Assembly (NCBI RefSeq): GCF_016743335.1
Contig: NZ_WCJE01000008.1
Location: forward strand, 1-64,000
Length of the DNA: 64,000 bases
Source of the DNA: Streptococcus suis
Lineage (GTDB): Bacteria > Bacillota > Bacilli > Lactobacillales > Streptococcaceae
Reading direction: 5' to 3'
Part shown: in pieces, positions 55,323 through 64,000 of the stretch
Position numbering within the stretch: position 1 is the first letter of the stretch
Layout: each line of letters opens with the position of its first letter
Notes under the pieces: generated by a model
Databases searched by the model: none
What the model was told of the DNA's origin: nothing
The model's input: only the letters and a program-made list of their open reading frames with translations
Made by a program: the position numbers and the translations under genes

Positions 55323-58300
55323 ATGTATCTTAAATCGATTGAAATGCAGGGCTTCAAGTCCTTTGCGGATAAGACTAAGGTAGTCTTTGATCGTGGAGTG
55401 ACAGCCGTTGTAGGGCCGAATGGTTCTGGCAAGTCCAATATTACAGAAAGTCTACGTTGGGCCTTGGGGGAATCTTCTGCCAAGAGCCTACGTGGAGGCA
55501 AGATGCCAGACGTCATCTTTGCGGGAACAGAAAGCCGTAAGGCTCTTAACTATGCCTCGGTTGTCGTGACCTTGGATAATAGCACAGGTTTTATCGCCAA
55601 TAAACAGAAAGAAATCAAGGTAGAACGCCACATTTATCGATCTGGTGATAGTGAGTACTTGATTGATGGGCAAAAGGTTCGTCTACGGGATATTCATGAT
55701 CTTTTCATGGATACGGGCTTGGGACGTGATTCTTTCTCTATCATTTCACAAGGGCGGGTTGAAGCAATTTTCAATTCCAAGCCTGAGGAACGCCGTGCTA
55801 TTTTTGAAGAGGCGGCAGGGGTCTTAAAATACAAGACGCGTAAAAAAGAAACAGAAAGTAAGCTGGCTCAGGCTCAAGGCAACTTGGACCGCTTGGATGA
55901 TATTATCTATGAATTGGATAATCAGGTCAAACCATTGGAGAAACAGGCACAAACTGCTAAGAAATTTCTAGAATTAGATGGTCAACGTAAGGAATTATAC
56001 TTAGATGTTTTGGTGGCTCAGTTGTCGCTTGGTAAGGAAAAGTTATCGGAAAAAGAAGCCGAACTAGAGTCTGTCAAAACGGAATTGACTAGCTACTACA
56101 AACAGCGTTCTGAGCTGGAGCAAGAAAATCAGAACTTGAAAGAGAAGCGCCACCGCCTTTCAGAACAATTGGAGCGTGAACAGGCAGTTCTGTTGGATTT
56201 GACCAAGTTAATCAGTGATTTGGAGCGAAAAATTGAGGTTCATAAACTGGAATCTAGTCAAAACGAATCAAGTCGTCAAGAAGCGCTGGCGCGTTTGGAA
56301 AACTTGTTGACTAGACGAGAGCAGTTGGCAGAACAGATTGAGCAAAAGCAAGAAATGCTTACGCAATTAGATAGTTCCTTATCTAGCTTGAAAGACGATA
56401 TTGCTGCGGTAGACAAAGAAATTTCCTACTTTTCAGAAGATCCTGATCAGGTTTTAGATCATCTGCGTGAACAGTATGTTGCTCTGATGCAGGAAGAGGC
56501 AGAAGCTTCAAACCGTCTGACCAAGATTCAGCAGGATATTGCCAATCAAATCAGTCTTTCTGAGAGTAAATCTGAAGACTTGGCACGCTTGCAGACGGAA
56601 AAACAAACAGCTCAAGAAGTACTTGATAAGAGTCGGAAAAGTTTAGAAGAAGCTGATCACGTGTTACGCCAGTTGCTTGAGAGCTATCAGATCAAAAAAA
56701 CAGAATTGGATCAAGTCCAGACTGCTTATCAGGCTGAGCAAGGTCACTTGTTTGATTTGCTGGATCAGTTGAAAGGCAAGCAGGCTCGCCAGTCTAGTTT
56801 AGAAGCTATTTTAAAAAATCATTCCAATTTCTACGCGGGGGTTAAGGCTGTCTTACAGGCGGCACCAAGCTTAGGAGGAATTATTGGAGCAGTCAGTGAA
56901 CAATTGACCTTTGATACTCGTTACCAAACGGCTTTGGAAATTGCTCTTGGCGGTGCTAGTCAAAACGTCATCGTTGAAGATGAAGCGACTGCTAAACGAG
57001 CTATCGCATTTTTGAAAGAAAAACGGCAAGGACGGGCAACCTTCTTACCTCTAACAACTATCAAGCCACGTCAGCTTTCTGGACAGCAAATCTCTTTGCT
57101 AGAATCTTCCGATGGATTTTTGGGTTTAGCGAGTGATTTGGTGACTTATCAGCCAAATTTAGATGCGATTTTCCAAAATTTGCTAGGCACTATCGCGATT
57201 TTTGATACCATTGACCATGCCAATCAGGCGGCGCGGGCAACCAAGTTTCAAGTGCGTATGGTGACCATGGATGGAGCGGAAATCCGTCCTGGTGGAGCCT
57301 TTGCTGGTGGTAGCAATCGAAATAACAGCACGACCTTTATCAAACCAGAACTAGATGCTCTTTTAGGAGAAATAGCAGAGCTGTCTAGCCAGTTGCAGGA
57401 GCAAGAAAGCTTGGTTGCAGCTAAGAAAACTAGCTTAGACCAGACCAGAGAAGCCTTGGAAACGATTAAGGCGGAGGGGGAAGAAGCTAGATTGAACCAG
57501 CAGAGCGCAAGGATTCATCAGGAACAGGCAGAAAATAGACTGGCTCAGCTATCAGCCCAGTATGACCTGCAAATGAGTCAGGTTAGTCCGACCATTTTGA
57601 CTGAGCTAGAAGAGGCTGCTGCTAAGGAAGAAGTAAATGTCCAAGCCTTGAATGAGAAAAAACTAGCCTTGGACCAACAAATCAATCAAGTCCGTGATAA
57701 TCGCGACAGTATTCAAGAAAGCTTGCAGAAACTACAGACTCAGAAGGGTCAACTAACTTTGGAACAGGCTGAACTGACTAGCCAACTTCGTTTTGAACAG
57801 ACAGATTTGAGACGTTTGCAAGAAGAAAAAGTGGTTGCAGATAAGGAAATTTCTCTTTTAGAGGATATGATTGACCAGAAGCTAGAAGCTCTTGAAGATA
57901 CTAGTATTGAGATTCTTGAAGAACAATTGCAGGCCGCATCTGATAAGCAGAACCAGACCAATCAGATTCTAATTCGCTTAAAGTTTGAATTGGAAGATAT
58001 TGATGGGCAGTTTGAAGACTTGGAAGAAAGATTGCAACAAGCTCGGACTAAGAATGATGATTTGATTCGTAAGCAGGCTAAGTTAGAGGCGGATTGTGAG
58101 CAAGCGGGCGATAAATTACGGACTCTACTTGGTAATTTGACCGAGCATTTTAAATTGAGTTTTGAAGCTGCCCAGTCTCAGGCTAAGGAAGTTGAGAATC
58201 TTGCAGTTGCTGAACAAAGCCTCAAAGACCTAGAAAGAGCTATTCGTGCTTTGGGCCCAGTCAATTTGGATGCTATTGAGCAGTATGACGAGGTTAATAA

Positions 58301-58856
58301 TCGCCTTACCTTCCTCAATGAGCAACGGACAGATATTTTGTCGGCGCGTGATTTACTACTAGATACTATCCACGAGATGGATGATGAAGTCAAAGAGCGC
58401 TTCAAGGTTACTTTTGAAGCTATTCGTGAAAGCTTTAAGCAGACATTCAAACAAATGTTTGGCGGTGGTTCAGCGGATTTGATTTTGACAGAAGGTGACC
58501 TATTGACTGCGGGTGTGGAGATTTCAGTTCAACCTCCGGGTAAGAAAATTCAATCTCTCAATCTTATGTCAGGTGGCGAAAAAGCCCTTTCGGCCCTCGC
58601 TCTGCTATTTTCCATTATCCGTGTTAAGACCATTCCTTTTGTAATTCTCGATGAGGTGGAGGCAGCCTTGGATGAGGCCAATGTCAAACGTTTTGGCGAC
58701 TACCTCAACCGATTTGATAAGGAGAGTCAGTTTATCGTCGTGACCCACCGTAAGGGGACCATGGCTGCAGCGGATGCCATGTATGGGGTGACCATGCAGG
58801 AATCTGGTGTGTCCAAGATTGTTTCCGTTAAGCTGAAAGATGTGGAGAAATTATGA
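55323..58856 (+). CDS. smc: Chromosome segregation SMC ATPase
   Basis: 1177 aa. Walker A GPNGSGKS (31-38) at the N-terminus, long coiled coil, hinge around residues 510-650 (GIIGAVSEQL, NVIVEDEATAKRAI), second coiled coil, and the C-terminal signature LMSGGEKALSALALLF and Walker B VILDEVEAALDEAN. Condenses and separates the chromosome with ScpAB. It overlaps the following gene by four bases. Confidence 0.97.
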   Translation: MYLKSIEMQGFKSFADKTKVVFDRGVTAVVGPNGSGKSNITESLRWALGESSAKSLRGGKMPDVIFAGTESRKALNYASVVVTLDNSTGFIANKQKEIKVERHIYRSGDSEYLIDGQKVRLRDIHDLFMDTGLGRDSFSIISQGRVEAIFNSKPEERRAIFEEAAGVLKYKTRKKETESKLAQAQGNLDRLDDIIYELDNQVKPLEKQAQTAKKFLELDGQRKELYLDVLVAQLSLGKEKLSEKEAELESVKTELTSYYKQRSELEQENQNLKEKRHRLSEQLEREQAVLLDLTKLISDLERKIEVHKLESSQNESSRQEALARLENLLTRREQLAEQIEQKQEMLTQLDSSLSSLKDDIAAVDKEISYFSEDPDQVLDHLREQYVALMQEEAEASNRLTKIQQDIANQISLSESKSEDLARLQTEKQTAQEVLDKSRKSLEEADHVLRQLLESYQIKKTELDQVQTAYQAEQGHLFDLLDQLKGKQARQSSLEAILKNHSNFYAGVKAVLQAAPSLGGIIGAVSEQLTFDTRYQTALEIALGGASQNVIVEDEATAKRAIAFLKEKRQGRATFLPLTTIKPRQLSGQQISLLESSDGFLGLASDLVTYQPNLDAIFQNLLGTIAIFDTIDHANQAARATKFQVRMVTMDGAEIRPGGAFAGGSNRNNSTTFIKPELDALLGEIAELSSQLQEQESLVAAKKTSLDQTREALETIKAEGEEARLNQQSARIHQEQAENRLAQLSAQYDLQMSQVSPTILTELEEAAAKEEVNVQALNEKKLALDQQINQVRDNRDSIQESLQKLQTQKGQLTLEQAELTSQLRFEQTDLRRLQEEKVVADKEISLLEDMIDQKLEALEDTSIEILEEQLQAASDKQNQTNQILIRLKFELEDIDGQFEDLEERLQQARTKNDDLIRKQAKLEADCEQAGDKLRTLLGNLTEHFKLSFEAAQSQAKEVENLAVAEQSLKDLERAIRALGPVNLDAIEQYDEVNNRLTFLNEQRTDILSARDLLLDTIHEMDDEVKERFKVTFEAIRESFKQTFKQMFGGGSADLILTEGDLLTAGVEISVQPPGKKIQSLNLMSGGEKALSALALLFSIIRVKTIPFVILDEVEAALDEANVKRFGDYLNRFDKESQFIVVTHRKGTMAAADAMYGVTMQESGVSKIVSVKLKDVEKL

Positions 58857-59662
58857 TTAACAAAATTTACGCCAGTGATATGGATGGTACCTTTTTACGA
58901 GAAGACCATAGTTTTGATAAGGAACGGTTTCGTCGTATACTGAATCAGTTTAAGGAAAAAGGTTATTTATTTGTGGCAGCAAGTGGGCGATCTATGCAAA
59001 GCCTGAAACTTGTTTTTGAAGATTTTGTAGATGAAATCGGTTTTGTGGCAGAAAATGGTTCAATCGTTGAATATCAGGGGCAGACTATCTTTATGGATGA
59101 TCCAATTAGTCCTGAAATCTATCTGCCGATTATCGCGGGTATTGATGCAGGTCCCTTTGGTAGCAGTCAGTCCATGGTGCTGTCTGGACTCGAAAACTTT
59201 TATTTATTAAAAAATGCTGAGCCTCAGTTTTTAGAAGCGATGACGAATTATTACGCACATTTTCGATTGGTAGACACATTTGAAGAAGTTCGAGAAGAGA
59301 TTATAAAAATCAATGCCAAATTTTCTCCTGTGGAAATGGACGATGCCAGACGATGGTTAAATGATACATTTGAAGGTGTAACGGCCATGACAACTGGTTT
59401 TGACAATATTGATATAATTCCAAGTGGTTCAAATAAATCAGTTGGATTGAGCCATCTCTGTGCTCATTTTGGAATTACCAGTCAGGATGTAGTGGCATTT
59501 GGTGATAATCAAAATGATTTAGATATGTTTGACTTTGCAGGTCTGGCTCTTGCGACAGAAAATGCAAGAGAGGAAGTGAAGGCCCAGGCAGATTCTATTA
59601 TTGGTCATTGCAATGATGGAGCAGTATTAGCCTATTTAGAGGAGGAAGTAAATGGCAATTAA
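58853..59662 (+). CDS. Cof-type HAD hydrolase 1
   Basis: 269 aa. HAD motif I ASDMDGTFL with catalytic Asp, motif II VAASGRS, and motif IV FGDNQNDLDMF. The Cof (IIB cap) type acts on sugar phosphates and cofactors. It starts within the smc stop (ATGA) and overlaps the next gene by 11 bases. Substrate unknown. Confidence 0.88.
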   Translation: MINKIYASDMDGTFLREDHSFDKERFRRILNQFKEKGYLFVAASGRSMQSLKLVFEDFVDEIGFVAENGSIVEYQGQTIFMDDPISPEIYLPIIAGIDAGPFGSSQSMVLSGLENFYLLKNAEPQFLEAMTNYYAHFRLVDTFEEVREEIIKINAKFSPVEMDDARRWLNDTFEGVTAMTTGFDNIDIIPSGSNKSVGLSHLCAHFGITSQDVVAFGDNQNDLDMFDFAGLALATENAREEVKAQADSIIGHCNDGAVLAYLEEEVNGN

Positions 59663-60464
59663 GTTGATTGCATTGGATTTGGATGGAACGTTGCTGACAT
59701 CAGACAAACGAATTTCAGAAGCTAATAAAAAGGCCTTGCAGGCAGCGCGTGAGTGTGGAGTTTATGTAGTTCTGACAACAGGGCGTCCTTTACAAGCTAT
59801 CGGTACTTTTCTAGAAGAACTAGATCTGCTAGGGGAGAATCAATATTCGATTACATTTAACGGTGGTCTAGTACAGGAAAATACAGGTCGAGTTTTGGAT
59901 AAGGTTGGCTTCACCATTGAAGATGTCCGTGCCATCCGTCGTGTGACAAATGACTTGGACCTGCCTCTGGATGTTCTCTATGGTGGTGATGTCTATTCTC
60001 TACCATCAGCCCATGAATCACTTTATCTGACTTGTAATCCATTGCTTAATAAAATTGTGGCAAGCGATGAGGAAATGCCAGAAGATTTTGTCTACAATAA
60101 GGCAGTTTCAGCTGTGGCAGCAGACTTTTTGGATGGACAAATTCCAAAAATTCCTGCGGAATTGTACGATCGTTTCGAGATTTTCAAATCGCGTGATATT
60201 CTGCTCGAGTGGAGTCCAAAAGGTGTTCATAAGGCAAATGGTCTGGCCAAGTTGATTGGACATCTGGGGATTGATCAGTCAGAAGTTATGGCTTGTGGCG
60301 ATGAAGGGAATGATCTTTCGATGATTGAATGGGCTGGTCTGGGTGTTGCCATGGCTAATGCGACTGATGAAATCAAGTCTGCGGCCAACCTTGTCCTGCC
60401 AAAAACTAATGATGAAGATGGCATTGCTTGGGCCATCGAGCACTATGTATTGAATGAGGACTAG
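59652..60464 (+). CDS. Cof-type HAD hydrolase 2 (YidA-like)
   Basis: 270 aa. Motif I ALDLDGTLL, motif II VLTTGRP, lysine-containing motif near KGVHKANG and motif IV CGDEGNDLSM. Closest in pattern to YidA sugar phosphatases. Ribosome site GAGGAGG inside the preceding gene. The next ATG follows its stop by one base. Confidence 0.88.
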   Translation: MAIKLIALDLDGTLLTSDKRISEANKKALQAARECGVYVVLTTGRPLQAIGTFLEELDLLGENQYSITFNGGLVQENTGRVLDKVGFTIEDVRAIRRVTNDLDLPLDVLYGGDVYSLPSAHESLYLTCNPLLNKIVASDEEMPEDFVYNKAVSAVAADFLDGQIPKIPAELYDRFEIFKSRDILLEWSPKGVHKANGLAKLIGHLGIDQSEVMACGDEGNDLSMIEWAGLGVAMANATDEIKSAANLVLPKTNDEDGIAWAIEHYVLNED

Positions 60465-60465
60465 T

Positions 60466-61740
60466 ATGGGATTATTTGATCGATTATTTGGACAAGAAAA
60501 ACAAGAGGAGCAAGTCGCTCTTGTTGAAGAAGTGGAAAGGGAGCAGTCGGCTTCTAGCGAAGATACAGTAACTACTGAAGTTGAGTCTGCTACTCAAGAA
60601 ATGGAAGATTTCCAGTCTGAAGTAGCAGAGCCTGAATTGACAGCCGAGCAAGAAGCTCAGAAACAACGGACCTTAGACATGATGGCTCAATATTATGCAG
60701 CCAAAGAAGCCGCTGCGGCTCGAGTGAAGGAAGCGCAGGAACAAGGCTTTGACCCTGCTATTCAAACCAAGGTCAAAGAAGAGCCTGTTCAGGAAGTGGC
60801 TCCAGTAGAGCAAGAAAGTGAGCAGGATAAGTACCAGCGTACCTTGAAAAAGACACGTACAGGCTTTGGGGCAAGGCTCAATGAATTCTTTGCCAATTTC
60901 CGTTCGGTTGATGAAGAATTTTTCGAAGAGTTGGAAGAAATGCTGATTTTGTCAGACGTAGGTGTGCAAGTTGCTTCTACGCTGACAGAGGAGCTCCGCT
61001 ATGAAGCCAAGCTACAAAATGCCAAGAAGACAGATGAACTCCGTCGGGTTATCATCGAAAAATTGGTGGATATTTACGAAAAAGATGGTCAATTCAGCGA
61101 GCAAATCAATTTCCAAGATGATTTGACAGTCATGCTCTTTGTCGGTGTCAACGGTGTTGGGAAGACGACGTCTATCGGTAAGTTAGCCTACAAGTACAAG
61201 CAGGCTGGCAAGAAGGTCATGTTGGTCGCAGCGGACACCTTCCGTGCGGGTGCGGTAGCCCAGCTGGTCGAGTGGGGGCGCCGTGTCAATGTGCCAGTAG
61301 TCACAGGACCTGAAAAGTCAGACCCAGCTAGTGTGGTTTTTGATGGGGTAAAACGTGCCGTGGCAGAAGGCGTGGATATTCTCATGATTGACACAGCAGG
61401 TCGCTTGCAAAATAAAGATAACCTTATGGCAGAGCTGGAAAAAATCGGTCGCATCATCAAACGGACCCTACCTGATGCACCGCATGAAACCCTCTTAGCA
61501 TTGGATGCTTCCACAGGTCAAAACGCTCTCAGTCAAGCCAAGGAATTTGCAAAAATTACCCCATTGACGGGTCTTGTCTTGACCAAGCTAGACGGTACTG
61601 CAAAGGGTGGTGTCGTTCTAGCTATCCGTCAGGAACTAGATATTCCAGTTAAGCTGATTGGTTTCGGTGAGAAAATCGATGATATCGGAGAATTCAAATC
61701 CGAAGAGTTCATGCGTGGGCTTTTGGAAGGATTGGTATAG
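60466..61740 (+). CDS. ftsY: Signal recognition particle receptor FtsY
   Basis: 424 aa from MGLFDRLFG at 60466. Acidic, Glu/Gln-rich A region (residues about 10-110) for membrane contact, then the NG GTPase: GVNGVGKTTSIGKLA, DTFRAGA, DTAGR, TKLDGTAKGG. Receptor for SRP-ribosome complexes at the membrane. The operon ends here with a terminator. Confidence 0.96.
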   Translation: MGLFDRLFGQEKQEEQVALVEEVEREQSASSEDTVTTEVESATQEMEDFQSEVAEPELTAEQEAQKQRTLDMMAQYYAAKEAAAARVKEAQEQGFDPAIQTKVKEEPVQEVAPVEQESEQDKYQRTLKKTRTGFGARLNEFFANFRSVDEEFFEELEEMLILSDVGVQVASTLTEELRYEAKLQNAKKTDELRRVIIEKLVDIYEKDGQFSEQINFQDDLTVMLFVGVNGVGKTTSIGKLAYKYKQAGKKVMLVAADTFRAGAVAQLVEWGRRVNVPVVTGPEKSDPASVVFDGVKRAVAEGVDILMIDTAGRLQNKDNLMAELEKIGRIIKRTLPDAPHETLLALDASTGQNALSQAKEFAKITPLTGLVLTKLDGTAKGGVVLAIRQELDIPVKLIGFGEKIDDIGEFKSEEFMRGLLEGLV

Positions 61741-61780
61741 AAAAAAGTCGTTAGTTCAACAAGAACTAGCGACTTTTTCT
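61740..61780. terminator. Bidirectional terminator
   Basis: AAAAAAGTCG.TAGTT pairs with AACTAGCGACTTTTT between the convergent ftsY and GNAT genes. Confidence 0.85.
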
Positions 61781-62323
61781 ATCTGTATGTAACAGTGAGT
61801 AAATGGCAATATCCACAATACCACGATTGTTTCGAGCGGCTTGGCGGAGAGTTCCTTCATAGGTCATACCGACTTTTTCCATGACACGACCAGAAGGACG
61901 GTTCTCACTATCGTGAACAGCCGTAATCCGTAAACAACCAACTTCTTCCAGCAGAAAGTGAGTGACTGCTTCAAGGGCTTCGGGCATATAACCTTGGCCC
62001 CACCACCTGCTACCTAACACCCAACCTAATTCAGCAGCCTGTACTCTTTCATCAAGGCTGACAACGGAAATATCTCCAATGGGGTGCTGATTTTCTTTGA
62101 GCTCGATTACCCACCTGTATGTTTTTTTCTGTGAATAGGATTGGATACAGAACTGGATGTAGTCTTGGGTGTCTTGAATTGTCTGATGAGTTGGCCAGGT
62201 CAGATAGGTGGTAACCTTTTCATCTGAAGTCCAGTTTTGGAAAACGGGCTCAACATCTGTTGCTTGAAAAGGGCGTAAAATCAGTCGTTCTGTTTCTAAA
62301 ATCTGAGTTCCTTTATGTTGCAT
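61766..62323 (-). CDS. GNAT acetyltransferase (RimJ/RimL-like)
   Basis: 185 aa. Pattern of ribosomal-protein-alanine acetyltransferases: TERLILRPFQATD at the start, WVLGSRWWGQGYMPEAL for acetyl-CoA binding, and NRPSGRVMEKVGM. Substrate unknown. The start lies just after the end of the upstream gene, with its GAGGAGG inside that gene, so the two are co-transcribed. Confidence 0.87.
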   Translation of the reverse strand: MQHKGTQILETERLILRPFQATDVEPVFQNWTSDEKVTTYLTWPTHQTIQDTQDYIQFCIQSYSQKKTYRWVIELKENQHPIGDISVVSLDERVQAAELGWVLGSRWWGQGYMPEALEAVTHFLLEEVGCLRITAVHDSENRPSGRVMEKVGMTYEGTLRQAARNNRGIVDIAIYSLLHTDRKSR

Positions 62324-62324
62324 C

Positions 62325-62999
62325 TCATTTCCTCCTCAATAATGCCTCAATCCAGTCGGGTGCGTAGGCAGAAGTACAGCCTTTTGGAACTTTCATGTCC
62401 GCATAGACGGCCAATTCCTGACCGATTGCAAGGCCTTGTTCCAGATAGTTGGGATAGGCAACCGCAATCTCCACCAAGCATTGATTCATGGTCCATTGAA
62501 TAAGTGGGTCTGCGGTTTGCAAATGCTCGCTAATATAAGCTAGAGTTTCTTCGATTTCTTGATTTGAAGCTGAATTACCCGCAAAGTATTTGGCACGAAG
62601 GAACCAACCTAGGCGTTGAAAGATGGCTGGTTTTTGGGCAAGCAAGGTTTCTTCCCAATCCCTACTGTCTTTTCGTTTACTGAGAATGATAGAAGCCAGT
62701 TTATCGAGAACATTGACTGAAACCTGTTCACTGAGGCAGTTCTCTAAATCAGCTAGGGCTAGCTGGTCTGGCTTGGTTTTTGCCAGTTGAATAGCCAGAT
62801 ATTGAGCTTCTAGGATACCCGTTTGCCAGAGAGGGGCAAACAAGTCCAGTCGATTTTTATAAGCTTTTGCGATACTAGAAATAGCTCCCATTGGAACGCC
62901 GTAGTAGGGCTTGGTTTCGCCAATTTTTTCATAACGCTTGAGGGTGCCAGCATGGCTGGCTGCTTCAAGTTGGGTGAGTAATTCTTTTATTTGTGTCAT
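62325..62999 (-). CDS. DNA alkylation repair (AlkD-like) HEAT-repeat protein
   Basis: 224 aa, all helical. The N-terminal form KYYGVPMGAI-like (here PYYGVPMGAISSIAKAY) is typical of AlkD-related proteins, followed by repeated helix pairs. Known AlkC/AlkD proteins remove bulky alkylated bases; this member could be a relative with another role. TGTGTCATG start region with GAGGACTAAT upstream. Confidence 0.75.
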   Translation of the reverse strand: MTQIKELLTQLEAASHAGTLKRYEKIGETKPYYGVPMGAISSIAKAYKNRLDLFAPLWQTGILEAQYLAIQLAKTKPDQLALADLENCLSEQVSVNVLDKLASIILSKRKDSRDWEETLLAQKPAIFQRLGWFLRAKYFAGNSASNQEIEETLAYISEHLQTADPLIQWTMNQCLVEIAVAYPNYLEQGLAIGQELAVYADMKVPKGCTSAYAPDWIEALLRRK

Positions 63000-63016
63000 G
63001 GTAATTAGTCCTCTAC

Positions 63017-64000
63017 CTAGAATCGAATTTGCACAGTCAGTGAAAATTTCTCTTGTTCGTTTTCAGAAAAAAACATCCCAGCACCAGTCCGTTTGCTTGA
63101 AGGACTATCAAATTTTGTATTGCGGTATAAATATTCTCTCAATTTATTCCGATCGTAGATATGGTAACATAGGATTTCGCCGTCTTCCTTCACTACAATA
63201 TAGCCTCCATTTGCATCTTCCAAACCAGACCATTTTGAATTAGGTTCCATACCCAGGGCAATAGCTGCAAGTAAATCTTTTACTTTGTATTCCACTAATT
63301 CCATATCTTCATTGTAGAGTTGACAGTAAGTTTTTACTACATCCGAAACAGATTTGCCGTTAACAGAGTAAGAAGTTAGAAAGAGATAGGCGAGTATTTC
63401 AGGCATACGATAATCAATCATTTGTAAATTTCTCTCAAATGTTGAGTTGGGGAGACTATCGAAGATGAGTTCAACCTTATTTTCCTTTAAATACTGTATG
63501 CGGTCCTTGATTTTATTTTTGGTAGAAATTGAATGGACCTGTTCTTTCAATTTTTCAGAAATATCAGATGAACACCGATAGTGGATGCGAGTAGCTCCAC
63601 TTGCATTTAACAAAGTAGGCTTGCTTCCTATATATGATTTTATGGAAAAGCCAATAAAAGGTTGTGTGCCTGTGAAATGGTCATGAATTTTAAAGATAAT
63701 GTCTTTTTTGCTGTCATTACTGGCCTTGATTTTATCTACTTTGAGTTTTGTTAGTAAGGGCTCTATTTCTGGAATTTCAAAAGTCCCCTTACCATTTTGA
63801 ATAGCTTTTAATAAAATATCAGCAGACTGTTTGAACTCTTGAATAGGAACACGTAGCAACTCTCTTCCATTTTCTTCTAAAATGATGCAGTTAGAATTGC
63901 TATCTCTGATATACTCCTTTTTAAAGTCTTCATGGAGGTTCAATGCAGATAATATCGTATAGAATAAATGTTCAATCTTGTTTAATCGTTCATCGGCCGC
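63017..64000 (-). CDS. HpaII-type restriction endonuclease (5' end outside window)
   Basis: The frame is open to the window edge: upstream of the apparent TTG at 63943 nineteen more codons (reading AADERLNKIEHLFYTILSA) continue the family N-terminus, so at least 327 residues belong to it. The pattern fits HpaII-type enzymes: GKGTFEIPEIE, GFSIKSYIGSKPTLLNASGATR, CYHIYDRNKLREYLYRNTK and the ending LTVQIRF. HpaII itself cuts CCGG; the target here is unproven. A cognate cytosine methyltransferase is expected beyond the right edge. Confidence 0.75.
   Translation of the reverse strand, partial: AADERLNKIEHLFYTILSALNLHEDFKKEYIRDSNSNCIILEENGRELLRVPIQEFKQSADILLKAIQNGKGTFEIPEIEPLLTKLKVDKIKASNDSKKDIIFKIHDHFTGTQPFIGFSIKSYIGSKPTLLNASGATRIHYRCSSDISEKLKEQVHSISTKNKIKDRIQYLKENKVELIFDSLPNSTFERNLQMIDYRMPEILAYLFLTSYSVNGKSVSDVVKTYCQLYNEDMELVEYKVKDLLAAIALGMEPNSKWSGLEDANGGYIVVKEDGEILCYHIYDRNKLREYLYRNTKFDSPSSKRTGAGMFFSENEQEKFSLTVQIRF

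Overview
The window reads as chromosome of a low-GC streptococcus, most probably Streptococcus suis. The pointers are three class C sortases in tandem, NADP-dependent non-phosphorylating GAPDH (gapN), an acnA-gltA-icd partial TCA operon, a class Ib ribonucleotide reductase operon, CoiA, ptsHI, rnc-smc-ftsY, and many short structured intergenic repeats. The species is an inference from gene content. No rRNA, tRNA, complete IS element, prophage or CRISPR array was recognised.

Layout. 0-3.3 kb: end of a repeat, a truncated Rpn/PDDEXK transposase-like fragment and three class C (pilus) sortases. 3.3-10.3 kb: exoA and membrane/transport genes. 10.4-14.4 kb: an AT-rich accessory island holding a compact restriction-modification-like operon. 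Its methyltransferase is a fusion of an EcoRI-type adenine enzyme with a complete cytosine-5 enzyme. It is followed by a LAGLIDADG-like protein with degenerate catalytic motifs and a small PD-(D/E)XK nuclease; all three genes overlap. This is the best candidate for an undescribed system. 14.4-25 kb: small membrane peptides, metG, coiA, pepF, an O-methyltransferase and prsA. 24.75-28.7 kb: a T-box leader, a LURP-one-like gene, a block of hairpin repeats, and alaS without a visible Shine-Dalgarno. 28.7-33.8 kb: cytidine deaminase, then a run of small membrane proteins with an XRE regulator and two CPBP (CAAX-like) proteases, behind a promoter carrying three TTTGACA boxes exactly 21 bp apart. 33.8-38.2 kb: nrdH-nrdE-nrdF on the minus strand, with two NrdR-like boxes upstream and about 0.9 kb of modular repeats between nrdE and nrdF. 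38.5-43.5 kb: acnA-gltA-icd, supplying 2-oxoglutarate for glutamate. 43.6-47.3 kb: ptsH-ptsI and gapN. 47.3-47.8 kb: a nested composite repeat. 47.8-53.2 kb: a DUF1846 gene behind an attenuator-like leader, and two paralogous MFS exporters with an ArsR-type regulator. 53.2-61.8 kb: a MITE-like element that forms the end of an acyltransferase gene, then rnc-smc-HAD-HAD-ftsY. 61.8-64 kb: GNAT and DNA-alkylation-repair genes, and at the edge a HpaII-type restriction endonuclease running out of the window.

The shared theme is structured intergenic DNA. At least four repeat families sit in operon gaps, at start codons and at stop codons. Several look as if they have changed the expression or the ends of neighbouring genes.
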